A stretch of 41,149 bases of DNA from Nitratiruptor sp. Its GTDB lineage: Bacteria; Campylobacterota; Campylobacteria; Campylobacterales; Nitratiruptoraceae. Below are positions 1-9,290 of this stretch, piece by piece. The stretch spans positions 1 to 41,149 of the forward strand of contig JALWCE010000154.1 in assembly GCA_027036935.1 (NCBI GenBank), read 5' to 3'. The notes under the pieces were generated by a model. That model was given only the letters and a program-made list of their open reading frames with translations. It made no database searches and was not told the origin of the DNA. The position numbers were made by a program, and so were the translations under genes. Positions within the stretch are counted from its first letter, which is position 1. Every line of letters starts with the position of its first letter.

Positions 1-416
1 ATGTTTGGATTGACCCGCACGCTGATCCTGGCCACCTTGCCAAGCTCCTTGGCGATCTGCTCCACTCTGTGCCCCTCGGCTTCGCTCTCGATATTGATAT
101 ACAATATATCTTTTTCCAATGCCTCGGCGATCTCCTCGTCACGCTTGCCAACACCGCTAAAGATGATCTTGTATGCTGGTATGCCGGCTAGCAAAGCTCG
201 CTTGATCTCGCCGATACTTACGCAATCGGCTCCACTGCCAAGATTGGCCAAAAGTTTGAGCAGACTTAAGTTGGAGTTGGCCTTGATAGCATAAGCAATA
301 AGGGATTTTCTGGCTTTAAAAGCCTTTTTGATGGCTTCATAATTTGTGGTCACTTCGCCAAAATCGTACAGATACAAAGGAGTATCATACTTTTGGGCCA
401 GCTTGCGGTAATCCAA
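1..416 (-). CDS. lysA: Diaminopimelate decarboxylase, N-terminal part (cut by window edge)
   Basis: PLP-dependent decarboxylation of meso-diaminopimelate to L-lysine, the last step of lysine synthesis. About 138 codons are present. The translation starts DYRKLAQKYDTPLYLYDFG and contains AYAIKANSN, the alanine-racemase-fold barrel motif whose lysine binds PLP, followed by GSGADCVSIGEI, all typical of LysA. The start appears to be TTG at 416-414, with AAGGAG five bases upstream; no ATG fits as well. It lies 38 bases behind the LptF/LptG-type permease gene and probably belongs to the same transcript. The C-terminal domain lies outside the window. Confidence 0.9.
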   Translation of the reverse strand, partial: MDYRKLAQKYDTPLYLYDFGEVTTNYEAIKKAFKARKSLIAYAIKANSNLSLLKLLANLGSGADCVSIGEIKRALLAGIPAYKIIFSGVGKRDEEIAEALEKDILYINIESEAEGHRVEQIAKELGKVARISVRVNPN

Positions 417-454
417 GGGGACTCCTTTTTTGCCCCAATATTATCAAAAAAGTG

Positions 455-1495
455 CTAAAACTTTTTATAAAACCAAAGAGCAATCCCAAAAAGCAAAATT
501 TGGGGCAGTACGATAGCTATAAACGGATCTATCGACTCTGTGAAGGCCAGCTTGGCCAAGGCGTAGAGCAAACCCCACGTAATGAGTGCGGCCAGCATCG
601 CCCCAAAACTAAAAAGTCCAAGATTGCCAAGGCGTGCGGTAACAGGGACGAAATAGAAGATTATTACCATCAAAAACGGAGCGAAAAAAGGGAAGAAGAG
701 CTGATAAAGTATCACCGCCTCAATCTTTTTTGTACGGATATGCTGCTTTTTAAAGAGCCTAAAGGCATAAATAGCATCTAACAGCGAAATGGCGGTTTTG
801 CCCTCATAGACACTATCAAGTATCGTAGGCCTATAACCTTGGAGTGTATCGATATCTTTGGATAAAATAGCTATTTTATGGGGCAGTTTTTTCACGACGG
901 TGGCGTTGGGAAGATGCCAACTCTCTTGATGAAATGCAGCTTTTTTTGCCAAAATCAAGGAGGAGAGCTCGCTGCCGCCACTGCTGTTTAACTCAAATAT
1001 TCGCACTCTTTTCGCACTCTTTTGCAAGGGGATAAGCTCGTCGAAATAGACATAACTCTCTTTATATTTAAAAAAAAGATTTTTGGTGGAGCTCACAAAG
1101 GTATGAAATTTTCTGATATTTTTGGCATATTCGTCCGCATAACTAAAGGAGGTCATATGAAGAACCAAATAGAAAAAAGTAAGCACTATAGCTATCAAAA
1201 AAAGTGGACGAATGAGAGCCTTTTTACTATATCCGGCTGCATAAAATGCTACAAGTTCATTTGAGCGTATAAGATGAAGCTTAAGAGAGATCATGGCAAA
1301 GACGAGACTGATGGGAAAAAGCACATCCACGCCGTGAAAAAAGCGGTACACAGCGTACAGAATCTGTAAACTAGCCGATGAGGGTAAGGATTTAAGAGCT
1401 TGTACGAAATCAAGTCCTACAAAAAAGAGCACCAGCGAAAAAAGTATCAAAAAGATATATTTTAGATATAAACTCCCCAAATATCTGCGTACCAT
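455..1495 (-). CDS. LptF/LptG-family permease (YjgP/YjgQ)
   Basis: Inner-membrane permease of the lipopolysaccharide export machine, which with LptB extracts LPS from the inner membrane and passes it to LptC. The layout is the family's: two N-terminal membrane helices (about residues 12-35 and 50-75), a third near 100-120, a periplasmic beta-rich stretch (about 125-255) and three C-terminal helices (about 260-345). The length of about 346 residues is usual. Whether it is the F or G paralogue cannot be decided here. The ATG at 1495 overlaps the pth stop as TGATG, so translation is probably coupled; a GTG one codon upstream is possible. Confidence 0.85.
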   Translation of the reverse strand: MVRRYLGSLYLKYIFLILFSLVLFFVGLDFVQALKSLPSSASLQILYAVYRFFHGVDVLFPISLVFAMISLKLHLIRSNELVAFYAAGYSKKALIRPLFLIAIVLTFFYLVLHMTSFSYADEYAKNIRKFHTFVSSTKNLFFKYKESYVYFDELIPLQKSAKRVRIFELNSSGGSELSSLILAKKAAFHQESWHLPNATVVKKLPHKIAILSKDIDTLQGYRPTILDSVYEGKTAISLLDAIYAFRLFKKQHIRTKKIEAVILYQLFFPFFAPFLMVIIFYFVPVTARLGNLGLFSFGAMLAALITWGLLYALAKLAFTESIDPFIAIVLPQILLFGIALWFYKKF

Positions 1496-2067
1496 CACAT
1501 CTCTTTACACTCGCTCCCTTTTTGGGAGTAGCGAGCCCGCACTTTCTCTAAACTCTCACGGCTCAAAGCAAGCGCAGCTTCGGCTGCTTTTTGGAGTGTG
1601 GGCTCGATGCACTCTAGCTCTTTAGTGCTAAAATCACTAAGCACATATGATACTACCTGCTCTTTGCGTTCAGGTCTACCAATACCAAAACGTACCCTCA
1701 CATACTCTGACCCCACTAAAGAGTCGATAGATTTTAGGCCGTTATGTCCGCCGCTGCTACCACCTCTTTTGAAACGAAGAGCACCCAAAGCCAGATCCAA
1801 ATCATCATGGACGACAACAATATGCTCCAAAGGAATTTTATAAAAATTTTTGACAGCTTGTACACTTTGGCCGCTTAGATTCATAAAAGTTAAAGGCTTA
1901 AGAAGAAGAAGATCTTGCGATTTATAAAGCTCGCCTTTGAACTCTTTTTTAGAGATTGGAGTCGGTTTTAGGTTTTCGATCAAGCGATCGAGTACCATAA
2001 AACCGACGTTGTGACGATTTTTTTCATATTTCGCTCCGGGATTGCCCAGACCGACAAGAAGATACAT
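1495..2067 (-). CDS. pth: Peptidyl-tRNA hydrolase
   Basis: Cleaves peptidyl-tRNAs released by stalled ribosomes and recycles tRNA. At 190 residues it has the normal bacterial Pth length. The family hallmarks are visible: LLVGLGNPGAKYEKNRHNVG with the catalytic His19, the asparagine in FMNLSG (Asn63), HDDLDL with Asp88 that activates the histidine, and GGHNGLKSI with Asn109. The ATG overlaps the rplY stop by one base (TAATG), and its own stop overlaps the next start. The pair rplY-pth is a widespread conserved neighbourhood, so the call is secure. Confidence 0.97.
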   Translation of the reverse strand: MYLLVGLGNPGAKYEKNRHNVGFMVLDRLIENLKPTPISKKEFKGELYKSQDLLLLKPLTFMNLSGQSVQAVKNFYKIPLEHIVVVHDDLDLALGALRFKRGGSSGGHNGLKSIDSLVGSEYVRVRFGIGRPERKEQVVSYVLSDFSTKELECIEPTLQKAAEAALALSRESLEKVRARYSQKGSECKEM

Positions 2068-2603
2068 TACTTGGCTTTAACCACACCGACAACAGCCACA
2101 TGTTCAGGTGTCATATGCTCTACACCCTCTGGTAGCTCAATATCTCTAATCAAAATCGCATCGCCCACATCAAGATTACTTACATCCAAAGTGATGCTGT
2201 CTGGAATATTTTCAATAGCCCCTTTGACTTTGATTCGTCGTTTAGATGTGACGAGCACCCCTTTGTTTTTAAGACCTATCGGCGTACCTACGATTTTGAT
2301 AGGAACCATATAATAGGTCACCACACCGGGCTGTGCCACCATCAAATCCACATGCAGTAGATCATACGTTACCGGATCTTTTTGGTACTCTTGGACAACT
2401 ACTTTGAGCTCTTTATCACCCACTTTTACCGGAAAGGCCAAAGAATCTTTATGACGGACAGCTCGAATGAACTCACCCTTTTTAAACGCCGCGTGGATGT
2501 TGTCAAACTCTTTTCCATAGATGTTGGCAACTAGATAACCATCCCGTCGCAAGGCTTTGGTCGCCTTTTTACCGGTACTCTCTCTAACGATGCCTTCTAA
2601 CAT
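2067..2603 (-). CDS. rplY: 50S ribosomal protein L25 (Ctc/TL5 type)
   Basis: Binds 5S rRNA in the large subunit. The 178-residue protein is the long form: an N-terminal L25 domain (about 1-90, starting [29 protein letters not shown]) followed by a TL5/Ctc-type beta domain (about 95-178). Its end, [17 protein letters not shown], is much shorter than the long acidic tails of some family members. The ATG at 2603 has GGGAG six bases upstream. It heads the rplY-pth-permease-lysA run, with 58 bases to the upstream pilT. Confidence 0.95.
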   Translation of the reverse strand: MLEGIVRESTGKKATKALRRDGYLVANIYGKEFDNIHAAFKKGEFIRAVRHKDSLAFPVKVGDKELKVVVQEYQKDPVTYDLLHVDLMVAQPGVVTYYMVPIKIVGTPIGLKNKGVLVTSKRRIKVKGAIENIPDSITLDVSNLDVGDAILIRDIELPEGVEHMTPEHVAVVGVVKAK

Positions 2604-2661
2604 ATCGCTCCCTTTTGTCTAAAATAGGCGCTAATTATATCCAAAAAAGTTTTATACGATC

Positions 2662-3825
2662 TTAAATCTTTAAGCCAATAACTCCATCTTGATCTCCTAC
2701 AATACTCGCTTGTTTCTCATCTTTTGACTTTTTGATCTTAAGAGCCATATCGGCACGAGAAGAGGCATTCGATAGAGCCTCTTCCTCATCGATCACACCC
2801 TCTTCATAGAGTTTTAAGAGTGCTTGGTCAAAAGTTTGCATCCCATAGACCTCTCCCGCCTCGATCGCTTCTGGTATCTCGTTTTCTTGCTGATGGGCTA
2901 TGAGTTCTGCTATTCTTTGGGTTTTAAACATAATCTCCAAAGCGGCCCTTCTGCCTCCTTCTTTGGTCTTGACAAGCCGCTGAGAGACGATCGCTTCCAA
3001 AACCGAGGCAAGTACTAAACGGATGCGGTTTTGTTCCTCAATCGGAAAGACGGAGATAATGCGGTTGATAGTCTCTTTGGCATCGAGGGTATGGAGTGTG
3101 GAGAGGACCAAGTGGCCGGTCTCAGCTGCGTGCAGCGCCATCTCGATGGTCTCAAGATCCCTCATCTCACCTACAATGATAATATCGGGGTCTTCTCGGA
3201 GTGCCGCTCGCAAGGCTCTAGCATACGAGGGGGTATCTTGACCAAGGCTTCGCTGGTTAACGATACAGTTGATATTTTTATGGACAAACTCCACCGGATC
3301 TTCTATGGTGATGATATGCTCGGCTCTTTGGGTATTGATAGCGTGGACAAGCGCCGCCATTGTTGTGGACTTTCCGCTTCCCGTAATCCCGGTTACTAAG
3401 ACTAGACCCCTTTTAAACTGAGCGATCTTTTTGATTTGGGGGGGGAGTTTGAGCTCCTCTATGCTCTTTACTCTAGTGGGAATAACGCGAAAAACAGCAG
3501 AAACTCCATCTATTTGAAAAAAGATGTTCACCCTAAAGCGGTGATCTTCATTCAAAATGAATATCAAATCCACATCTTTTTGTTCCACTAGCTCATGAAA
3601 ACGGCTTTTGAGCAGCTCCTTGGCCAAGAGCAAAGCGTTCTCTTTGGAAATTTGCTCCTTAGATAAAGGTACGATATCCCCGCTTACCCGAGCATAGATT
3701 GGCGAATTGGCCTTAATATGTAAGTCACTTCCTCCATACTCAATAAGCTGCTCCAAATAGCGGCGTACCAACTTTGTCATTCGGTAATCGTGAGTTTTTG
3801 GATCAAAATCTAGTGGCTGCTTCAT
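2662..3825 (-). CDS. pilT: PilT/PilU-type twitching ATPase
   Basis: Cytoplasmic hexameric ATPase of the GspE/PilT family that powers type IV pilus retraction. Walker A is GITGSGKST at residues 146-154, followed by TIEDPVEFVH (Asp box), EDPDIIIVGEMRD (Walker B) and GHLVLSTLHT (His box). The 387 residues fit PilT/PilU. The C-terminal AIRNLIRE motif of classical PilT is altered to something like QRIAELIAH, so the PilU paralogue remains possible. No other pilus gene is in the window. The start overlaps the transaldolase stop by four bases (ATGA), a tight but functionally unobvious coupling. Confidence 0.9.
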   Translation of the reverse strand: MKQPLDFDPKTHDYRMTKLVRRYLEQLIEYGGSDLHIKANSPIYARVSGDIVPLSKEQISKENALLLAKELLKSRFHELVEQKDVDLIFILNEDHRFRVNIFFQIDGVSAVFRVIPTRVKSIEELKLPPQIKKIAQFKRGLVLVTGITGSGKSTTMAALVHAINTQRAEHIITIEDPVEFVHKNINCIVNQRSLGQDTPSYARALRAALREDPDIIIVGEMRDLETIEMALHAAETGHLVLSTLHTLDAKETINRIISVFPIEEQNRIRLVLASVLEAIVSQRLVKTKEGGRRAALEIMFKTQRIAELIAHQQENEIPEAIEAGEVYGMQTFDQALLKLYEEGVIDEEEALSNASSRADMALKIKKSKDEKQASIVGDQDGVIGLKI

Positions 3826-4802
3826 CCCAACTCTTTCAAAATCTCCTCAAAAGCTTTGACAAACGCCTCAAGCCCTTCGTGCAAAAGCTCATAATAGATC
3901 TGTTTCATATCAATCCCGTTGGCTTTGAGCATAGCAAAAAATCGTTCGATCTCCTCATTGGGAATGGGTAATTTTGGCTCTGTGTCGCCGCTTTGGACAA
4001 AAGCTTCGATAGTATGGATGGGAGCTGTATTGATAGTATGAGGAGCCAAAAGCTCGCTGATGTAGTAGTGGGGTGGATAGTCTCCCCCTTTAACCCCCGT
4101 ACTGGCAAAAAGGCTCTTCGTATGGGGCAAATCTCGCTTTCTTACCATATTGTAGATCTTGGCAGCATTCATAATACCTACTCTTCCAGTAGGCAACCCT
4201 TTGGCTTTGAGCAAAGGATCGAGTTTTCGATCAAAACGGCTTACAAAAACACTAAGAACGCAATGGCCCTTGTCATTTTTTTTAAAGCCTCTCTCCATTG
4301 CATCTAAACACTCATCGGCTTGATTGGGAGAGAAGATAAGCGTAGCGTTGACATGCACGCCATCTCCCACCAACTCCTCTATTGCCGCACATCCAGCGGG
4401 AGTTACGGGGATTTTGATCATCACGTTGGGTCTATTGATGGCTTGCAAGAGCCGCTTTGCCTCGGCTACCGTGCCTTTGGCGTCATCGGCGAGCCTTGGA
4501 TCAACCTCCAAGCTTACAAATCCTTCATCGCCTCTTTCATATAAAGGCCGCAAAATATCGGCAGCCTTTTGAATATCGGCGATAGCCAACGCTTCGTACT
4601 TGGCTTTTGGTTCCAATCCATTCAACTTCTTTACCTGCTCTTGATAGGCGGGGGAGGAGAGAATAGCCTCTTTAAATAGAGCCGGATTGCTCGTAGCACC
4701 GTTGATAATATTTTGGGATATGAGCTCTTTAAATTTAGTATCTAAAAATTCTCTCTCAATAAAATCGGCCCATAAAGAGAAGTCTATATTCTTAAGATAC
4801 AT
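3822..4802 (-). CDS. tal: Transaldolase
   Basis: Transfers a dihydroxyacetone unit between sugar phosphates in the non-oxidative pentose phosphate pathway. The 326 residues have NGATSNPALFKEAI near residue 34, the family signature, and NVMIKIPVT, whose Lys130 forms the Schiff base. Later segments SRFDRKLDPLL and FASTGVKGGDYPPHYY fit the epsilonproteobacterial long transaldolases. The start has AAAGGT about six bases upstream and follows a gap of 73 bases, so this gene probably begins a transcript including pilT and perhaps rplY onward. Transketolase is encoded separately at 21082-23025. Confidence 0.95.
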   Translation of the reverse strand: MYLKNIDFSLWADFIEREFLDTKFKELISQNIINGATSNPALFKEAILSSPAYQEQVKKLNGLEPKAKYEALAIADIQKAADILRPLYERGDEGFVSLEVDPRLADDAKGTVAEAKRLLQAINRPNVMIKIPVTPAGCAAIEELVGDGVHVNATLIFSPNQADECLDAMERGFKKNDKGHCVLSVFVSRFDRKLDPLLKAKGLPTGRVGIMNAAKIYNMVRKRDLPHTKSLFASTGVKGGDYPPHYYISELLAPHTINTAPIHTIEAFVQSGDTEPKLPIPNEEIERFFAMLKANGIDMKQIYYELLHEGLEAFVKAFEEILKELG

Positions 4803-4875
4803 AATACTACCTTTTGTCTTTTTAGAGTGGTTATCAAAATATGACCTAAAATGCCCATCAGCAACCTAAGGTCAC

Positions 4876-5589
4876 TTAGGGGAGCGGGAATCCACACCGT
4901 TTACGGGGTGGAGTATCAACCTGTAGTTTCCATTTTCCGTAGCGTCCGGGCTTTTGCAAAGCGATATCGAGCTCTTCTAAAAACCTCGCTCTGCTGATCT
5001 CCACCGCCCCCATTCGTTTGAGATGGGCGCTGGGAATTTGACAATCGATAAAATCAAAACTAAACTCTTGTGCAATCTGGGCTAGATGCACCAAAGCTAC
5101 TTTTGAGGCGTCACTGACGCGACTAAACATACTCTCGCCAAAAAAAGCGCCCCCTAAACTTAATCCATAGAGTCCTCCCACAAGCTCACCATCTTGATAG
5201 GTTTCGATGCTGTGGGCAAAACCCATCTCATGCAACTCGCAAAAGAGCTCTATAATCTCAGGGAGTATCCATGTCTTGCTTCTGATATTTTTACAACTTT
5301 GGATCACTTGGCGAAAATCATTATCGACTCGTACCTCAAACTTTTTAAGACTCTTTTTGAGCGATCTTGAGATTTTGATATCTTGAGGATAGAGCACAAG
5401 TCTAGGATCTGGTGACCACCAAAGGATAGGATCACCCTCATTGTACCAAGGAAAAATCCCTCGTTTATAAGCCGCCAGCACTCTTTGAGGATGCAAATCG
5501 CCCCCGTAAGCCACCAGCCCTTCGGGACTGGCCTCCTTGGGGTCTGGGAAGATATGGTCATAGGGCGAGAGTAGAGTTATCCAACTCAT
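4876..5589 (-). CDS. aat: Leucyl/phenylalanyl-tRNA--protein transferase
   Basis: Adds Leu or Phe from charged tRNA to the N-terminus of proteins that begin with Lys or Arg, creating degradation signals for ClpS-ClpAP. The 237 residues contain the core motifs GIFPWYNEGDPILWWSPDPR, GGLYGLSLGGAFFGESMFS and FIDCQIPSAHLKRMGA, the last holding the catalytic Asp and Gln. The start overlaps the clpA stop by four bases, so the substrate-marking enzyme is translationally coupled to the unfoldase. A short inverted repeat CCTAAG/CTTAGG at 4865-4880 straddles the stop codon and could be a weak terminator. Confidence 0.95.
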   Translation of the reverse strand: MSWITLLSPYDHIFPDPKEASPEGLVAYGGDLHPQRVLAAYKRGIFPWYNEGDPILWWSPDPRLVLYPQDIKISRSLKKSLKKFEVRVDNDFRQVIQSCKNIRSKTWILPEIIELFCELHEMGFAHSIETYQDGELVGGLYGLSLGGAFFGESMFSRVSDASKVALVHLAQIAQEFSFDFIDCQIPSAHLKRMGAVEISRARFLEELDIALQKPGRYGKWKLQVDTPPRKRCGFPLP

Positions 5590-7790
5590 TGGATCGTAAA
5601 ATTTAATGCCTCTTCTTTGACATCAACGATCACTTTACCACCATGTTTGAGTTTGCCAAAGAGTATCTCATTCGTCAGCGGTGTCTTGATCTCTTCGCTG
5701 ATCACCCGTGCCAAAGGTCTAGCTCCTAGCTCCTCGCTATACCCTTTTTTGGCCAGATACTTCTTGGCTGCGGGGGTGAGCTCCAGCCAGATTCCTTTGT
5801 TGTCCAGCTGCTGATTGAGCTCTTCGATGAACTTGTCTACTATTCCCTCCACAATCTCAAGGCTTAAAGGCTTAAAGCGTATAATTGCATCGAGGCGGTT
5901 GCGAAATTCTGGCGTAAAGTACTGCTTCAAAGCTTCGTCAAACTTGCTGACCGACTCTTTTTTAAATCCCATAATATTGGCTTCAGTAGCCCCTACGTTG
6001 GAGGTCATGATCAGTATCACGTGCTTAAAGTCGGCTATATTACCGTTGTTATCAGTAAGTGTGGCGTTGTCCATCACTTGCAGCAAGATATTGATCAGAT
6101 CTGGATGTGCCTTTTCTATTTCATCGAGCAAGAGCACGGTATAGGGGTGCTTTCGTATCGTCTCAGTCAGCAGTCCCCCCTCTTCGTAGCCCACATACCC
6201 CGGAGGCGCGCCAATAAGGCGTGAGACGGCATGCTTTTCCATATATTCACTCATATCAAAGCGCTCAAAATGTACTCCCATCGTTCTTGCCAGCTCTTTG
6301 GCCAACTCCGTCTTACCCACGCCGGTGGGGCCAACGAACAAGAAAGAGCCAATCGGCTTGTTGGGTGGATTGAGGCCGGCACGGCTTCGCTTGATCGCCA
6401 TAGCGATGTGATCCACCGCCTCCTCTTGGCCAAGAACCCGCTCTTTGAGCCGCTCTTCCAGATTGGCCAAGATGCTCAGATCATCGCTGGTAACCCTTTG
6501 GGGCGGCAGGCCAACCATTTTGGCAATGGTATCTTCGATATCGTTGACAGTTACCACGCTTCGGCGCTTTTTGAGCAGATGAAAACTTGCCCCCACCTCA
6601 TCGATCAGATCGATCGCTTTATCTGGCAGCTGACGATCATTGATATATTTGTCGCTAAGCTCCACGGCGCTTCTTAAAGCGTTTACTTGATATTTGACTT
6701 TGTGGTGGCGCTCATATTTCTCTTTGAGCCCTTTGAGGATCTTAAATGTCGTCTCAAGGTCGGGCTCTTTAACATCCACTTTGGCAAATCGGCGACTAAG
6801 GGCTCTATCTTTTTCCAAAAAGTTGCGAAATTCATTGTACGTGGTCGCCCCAATACATTTGATCGCACCGCTAGCAAGTGCGGGCTTGAGCATATTTGAA
6901 GCGTCCATACTCCCTCCTTGGGTAGCGCCCGCTCCTACGATGGTGTGGATCTCGTCGATAAACAATACGGCATTGGGGATCTTCTTGAGCTCCTCGATCA
7001 CCCCTTTGAGCCGTTTTTCAAAATCTCCTCTATATTTGGTGCCCGCCAGCAGTGCTCCCATATCCAAAGAGTAGAGACTCGCCCCCTCCAACACATCTGG
7101 GATCTGGCCAGAGGCAATCTTGAGGGCCAGCCCCTCGGCGATAGCGGTCTTTCCGACTCCTGGCTCACCTACGAGCAGCGGATTGTTCTTTTTTCTTCGA
7201 CAAAGAATCTGCATCACCCGCTCAATCTCTTTATCCCGTCCAATCACCGGATCTATCTTACCTTTCTTAGCCTCTTTGAGCAGATCGATTGTAAATTTGG
7301 CCAAATAGGAATCTTCTGCAATGCCCTCTTTCTCCTCTTTTTGCTGCTCTTCGGATAAGGACTCTGGCTGATGAGAAATAATCTCTAAAATATCGAGTTT
7401 GCTAATACCTTGCTCCTTGAGCAAATAGACGCTATAGGAGTGCTCCTCATCAAATAGAGCTGCCAACAAGTCCCCAACCGTCGCCTCTTTTTTCTCCGCA
7501 CTTTGGATGTGGCGGATCATATTCTCTATTACCCGCGAGAGCGCTACGGTTTCAAAAGGCTCTCGAACAAGATTTTCAGGCAGCGGCTTGAGGGTGTTTT
7601 CTAGATGCTGGACCAGTTTTTTTCGCATCAAGATGGTGTCAGCTCCAGCCTTTTTGAGAATACGCACACCCTCTTGGCTACCCAGTAGCGCCAAAAAAAC
7701 GTGCTCTACGGTTAAATATTCGTGTCGGTGCTGTTTGGCAAAACGTACCGCTTCTTTAAAAATTGAATTTAGTTGATTGCTTATCATCAC
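5586..7790 (-). CDS. clpA: ATP-dependent Clp protease ATP-binding subunit ClpA
   Basis: Double-ring AAA+ unfoldase that feeds substrates to ClpP. Of 734 residues, the N-domain covers about 1-140 with two Clp-N repeats. D1 has [13 protein letters not shown] and [15 protein letters not shown]2 has [13 protein letters not shown] and [12 protein letters not shown]; the C-terminal ClpB_D2-small domain closes it. IMGFKKES in D2 matches the hydrophobic-G-[FL] loop that docks on ClpP. No long middle coiled coil is present, which separates it from ClpB and ClpC. Two methionines start it; the first overlaps the clpS stop by four bases. clpP is not in the window. Confidence 0.97.
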   Translation of the reverse strand: MMISNQLNSIFKEAVRFAKQHRHEYLTVEHVFLALLGSQEGVRILKKAGADTILMRKKLVQHLENTLKPLPENLVREPFETVALSRVIENMIRHIQSAEKKEATVGDLLAALFDEEHSYSVYLLKEQGISKLDILEIISHQPESLSEEQQKEEKEGIAEDSYLAKFTIDLLKEAKKGKIDPVIGRDKEIERVMQILCRRKKNNPLLVGEPGVGKTAIAEGLALKIASGQIPDVLEGASLYSLDMGALLAGTKYRGDFEKRLKGVIEELKKIPNAVLFIDEIHTIVGAGATQGGSMDASNMLKPALASGAIKCIGATTYNEFRNFLEKDRALSRRFAKVDVKEPDLETTFKILKGLKEKYERHHKVKYQVNALRSAVELSDKYINDRQLPDKAIDLIDEVGASFHLLKKRRSVVTVNDIEDTIAKMVGLPPQRVTSDDLSILANLEERLKERVLGQEEAVDHIAMAIKRSRAGLNPPNKPIGSFLFVGPTGVGKTELAKELARTMGVHFERFDMSEYMEKHAVSRLIGAPPGYVGYEEGGLLTETIRKHPYTVLLLDEIEKAHPDLINILLQVMDNATLTDNNGNIADFKHVILIMTSNVGATEANIMGFKKESVSKFDEALKQYFTPEFRNRLDAIIRFKPLSLEIVEGIVDKFIEELNQQLDNKGIWLELTPAAKKYLAKKGYSEELGARPLARVISEEIKTPLTNEILFGKLKHGGKVIVDVKEEALNFTIQ

Positions 7791-8080
7791 TCTTCCTCCA
7801 TTGTCGCTTTGAGCGGAAACTCGTGGGCACGGGCTAGGCGGTGTACCTGATCCACTTTGGTCTCAGCAATTTCATAGGTATAAACGCCACAAAGCCCCTT
7901 ACCCTTTTTATGGACCGTGAGCATAATCTCCACAGCCTCTTCATAGCTTTTATGAAAGACCTCTTGCAACACGTCGATGACAAAATCCATCGTGGTATAG
8001 TCATCGTTGAGCAAAAAGACCTTGTATCTTTTTGGCTCTTCGAGTTTTGTCGTCTCTTTGGTCTTTACTTTTGTGGCCAA
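7787..8080 (-). CDS. clpS: Clp adaptor protein ClpS
   Basis: Adaptor that recognises N-terminal Leu, Phe, Tyr and Trp and delivers those proteins to ClpA. The 97 residues carry the N-degron pocket segments [18 protein letters not shown] and [21 protein letters not shown], with the conserved Asn-Asp-Asp and His. The charged N-terminal tail, rich in Lys and Thr, is normal for the family. The start is TTG with AGGGGA a few bases upstream; no ATG is available at this position. It leads the clpS-clpA-aat operon and is divergent from bioD. Confidence 0.96.
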   Translation of the reverse strand: MATKVKTKETTKLEEPKRYKVFLLNDDYTTMDFVIDVLQEVFHKSYEEAVEIMLTVHKKGKGLCGVYTYEIAETKVDQVHRLARAHEFPLKATMEEE

Positions 8081-8139
8081 TTTGTCCCCTCGTTTTTCAT
8101 TTATTGTAATATAAATTTTTAAAAACCCAAAGGAGTTGG
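8081..8139. promoter_or_regulatory. Divergent promoter region clpS / bioD
   Basis: This 59-base AT-rich gap separates two divergent genes and should hold both promoters. On the plus strand AATATAAAT near 8108-8116 is a possible -10 for bioD, followed by AAAGGAG before its ATG. On the minus strand TACAAT in the same core could serve clpS. No convincing -35 boxes are seen, which is usual for epsilonproteobacterial sigma-70 promoters. Confidence 0.4.
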
Positions 8140-8778
8140 ATGCGTATTTTCATAACAGCCACCAATACGGGCGTAGGCAAAACCTATACCACGCTGCGGC
8201 TACTCGATATCGCCAAAAAAGCCGGCTTAAAACCTGGGGTGATCAAACCTATAGAGACGGGAGTACTCGGCAGTCCCGACGATGGTAGCAAACTTTTTAC
8301 TAAATGTCAAGAGCTTAATCCAAACTTAAAAAGCCTCGCCCTAGAGGATATCGTCCCTTATCAATTCAAGCTCCCGGCAGCCCCTTATATAGCCAAGGGC
8401 AAAAGCAATATCGACATAAAAAGGATCAAACAAAAAATAGATAGGATCGAGGCACTTTGTGACATTCTTTTTATTGAAGGGGCTGGTGGCTTGATGGTAC
8501 CGATAGAAAAAGATTTTTTTATGATAGATCTTATCAAAACGCTTCAAGCCAAAGCCTTGCTAGTGGCTCCTTCTAAACTTGGTTGCATCAACGATACGCT
8601 GCTCAGCCTCCAAGCCCTCGAAAATAAAAAAATCCCCCATCGCTGGTATCTTAATCTGTACGAGGACAAAGAGGAGTTTTTCAAAATCAGCTACCCTTTT
8701 TTTGCAGACTATTTTGGCAAAGTCCCTCTTGATTTGCCATCAATATTCAAGAGTTACATCCACTTTGATGAAATCTAG
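8140..8778 (+). CDS. bioD: Dethiobiotin synthetase
   Basis: ATP-dependent carboxylation of 7,8-diaminopelargonate to dethiobiotin in biotin synthesis. The P-loop is TNTGVGKT at residues 8-15. Lys and Thr follow in VIKPIETGV, and [12 protein letters not shown] holds the conserved EGAGG. The 212 residues are slightly short for the family. AAAGGAG lies about five bases before the ATG. The gene stands alone here without other bio genes, and its last 39 bases overlap the end of the convergent gene at 8740-9237. Confidence 0.93.
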   Translation: MRIFITATNTGVGKTYTTLRLLDIAKKAGLKPGVIKPIETGVLGSPDDGSKLFTKCQELNPNLKSLALEDIVPYQFKLPAAPYIAKGKSNIDIKRIKQKIDRIEALCDILFIEGAGGLMVPIEKDFFMIDLIKTLQAKALLVAPSKLGCINDTLLSLQALENKKIPHRWYLNLYEDKEEFFKISYPFFADYFGKVPLDLPSIFKSYIHFDEI

Positions 8779-9237
8779 AGGTCTATCGCTATATTTGACG
8801 ATACGCCGCCCCATCACTTTGGCGATATTTTTATACTCGACTATGGTATCTTCGCTCTCTTTGTAGCGGGTGCGGCAGCGTCGCACTCTTTTGTATCCGG
8901 GGCGCTCATGGCTGCGTTCGGCTAAATTTTTACCCACCAGCGTACCGATGATGGCTCCTCCTACCGTGGCCGCTGTTTTACCACTACCGCCGCCTACTTG
9001 ATGCCCCAAGATCCCTCCGGCGGCTCCTCCTATGATAGCACCCAAGGTATCACTCCCCTCATCATACTCCTCTACGGGAATCTCCTCTTCCCAACACTCC
9101 TCATAGGGGACTTTTTTCGTAACGATATGACGAACTTCTACGCTTTTATAAACTGGAACCCGCTTTACAAAGTGCACTACTTCGCCAAAAAGATGAGATG
9201 CTAGACATAAAGAGACAAAAAGAGCCATCCTTTTCAT
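8740..9237 (-). CDS. Glycine-zipper envelope protein, secreted
   Basis: Unassigned envelope protein of 165 residues. It begins with a signal peptide (MKRMALFVSLCLASHLFG) lacking a clear lipobox. A polar region with tandem valine/lysine-rich phrases follows, then a glycine zipper at about residues 65-105 (GAIIGGAAGGILGHQVGGGSG and GGAIIGTLVGKNLAE). This resembles the glycine zipper 2TM domain of 17-kDa-antigen/SlyB-like outer-membrane proteins. The C-terminal part (RRCRTRYKESEDTIVEYKNIAKVMG) is a small conserved tail found in such proteins. AAGGAG lies six bases upstream of the ATG. Its 3' end overlaps bioD in the opposite direction. Confidence 0.75.
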   Translation of the reverse strand: MKRMALFVSLCLASHLFGEVVHFVKRVPVYKSVEVRHIVTKKVPYEECWEEEIPVEEYDEGSDTLGAIIGGAAGGILGHQVGGGSGKTAATVGGAIIGTLVGKNLAERSHERPGYKRVRRCRTRYKESEDTIVEYKNIAKVMGRRIVKYSDRPLDFIKVDVTLEY

Positions 9238-9255
9238 AGGAACTCCTTTTTTTTG

Positions 9256-9261
9256 TATAAT
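9256..9261 (+). promoter_or_regulatory. Candidate -10 box for pyrB
   Basis: A perfect TATAAT preceded by a T-rich tract and TG-like context (TTTTGTATAAT) stands 30 bases before the pyrB ATG, which would leave a leader of about 20 bases. The opposite strand of the same AT-rich core (TATATTATAC) could drive the divergent glycine-zipper gene. No strong -35 is visible. Confidence 0.5.
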
Positions 9262-9290
9262 ATATCAAATAAATGTGAGGCGAATGTGAA

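Noticed and set aside
344-781. 145-codon plus-strand open frame at the lysA/permease junction
   Set aside because: It lies mostly antisense to the permease gene, which has family motifs and overlaps pth in a coupled way; its own translation is low-complexity and unlike any family.
6231-6677. 148-codon plus-strand open frame inside clpA
   Set aside because: Shadow of the clpA D2 region; the histidine and cysteine content reflects the opposite strand's codons.
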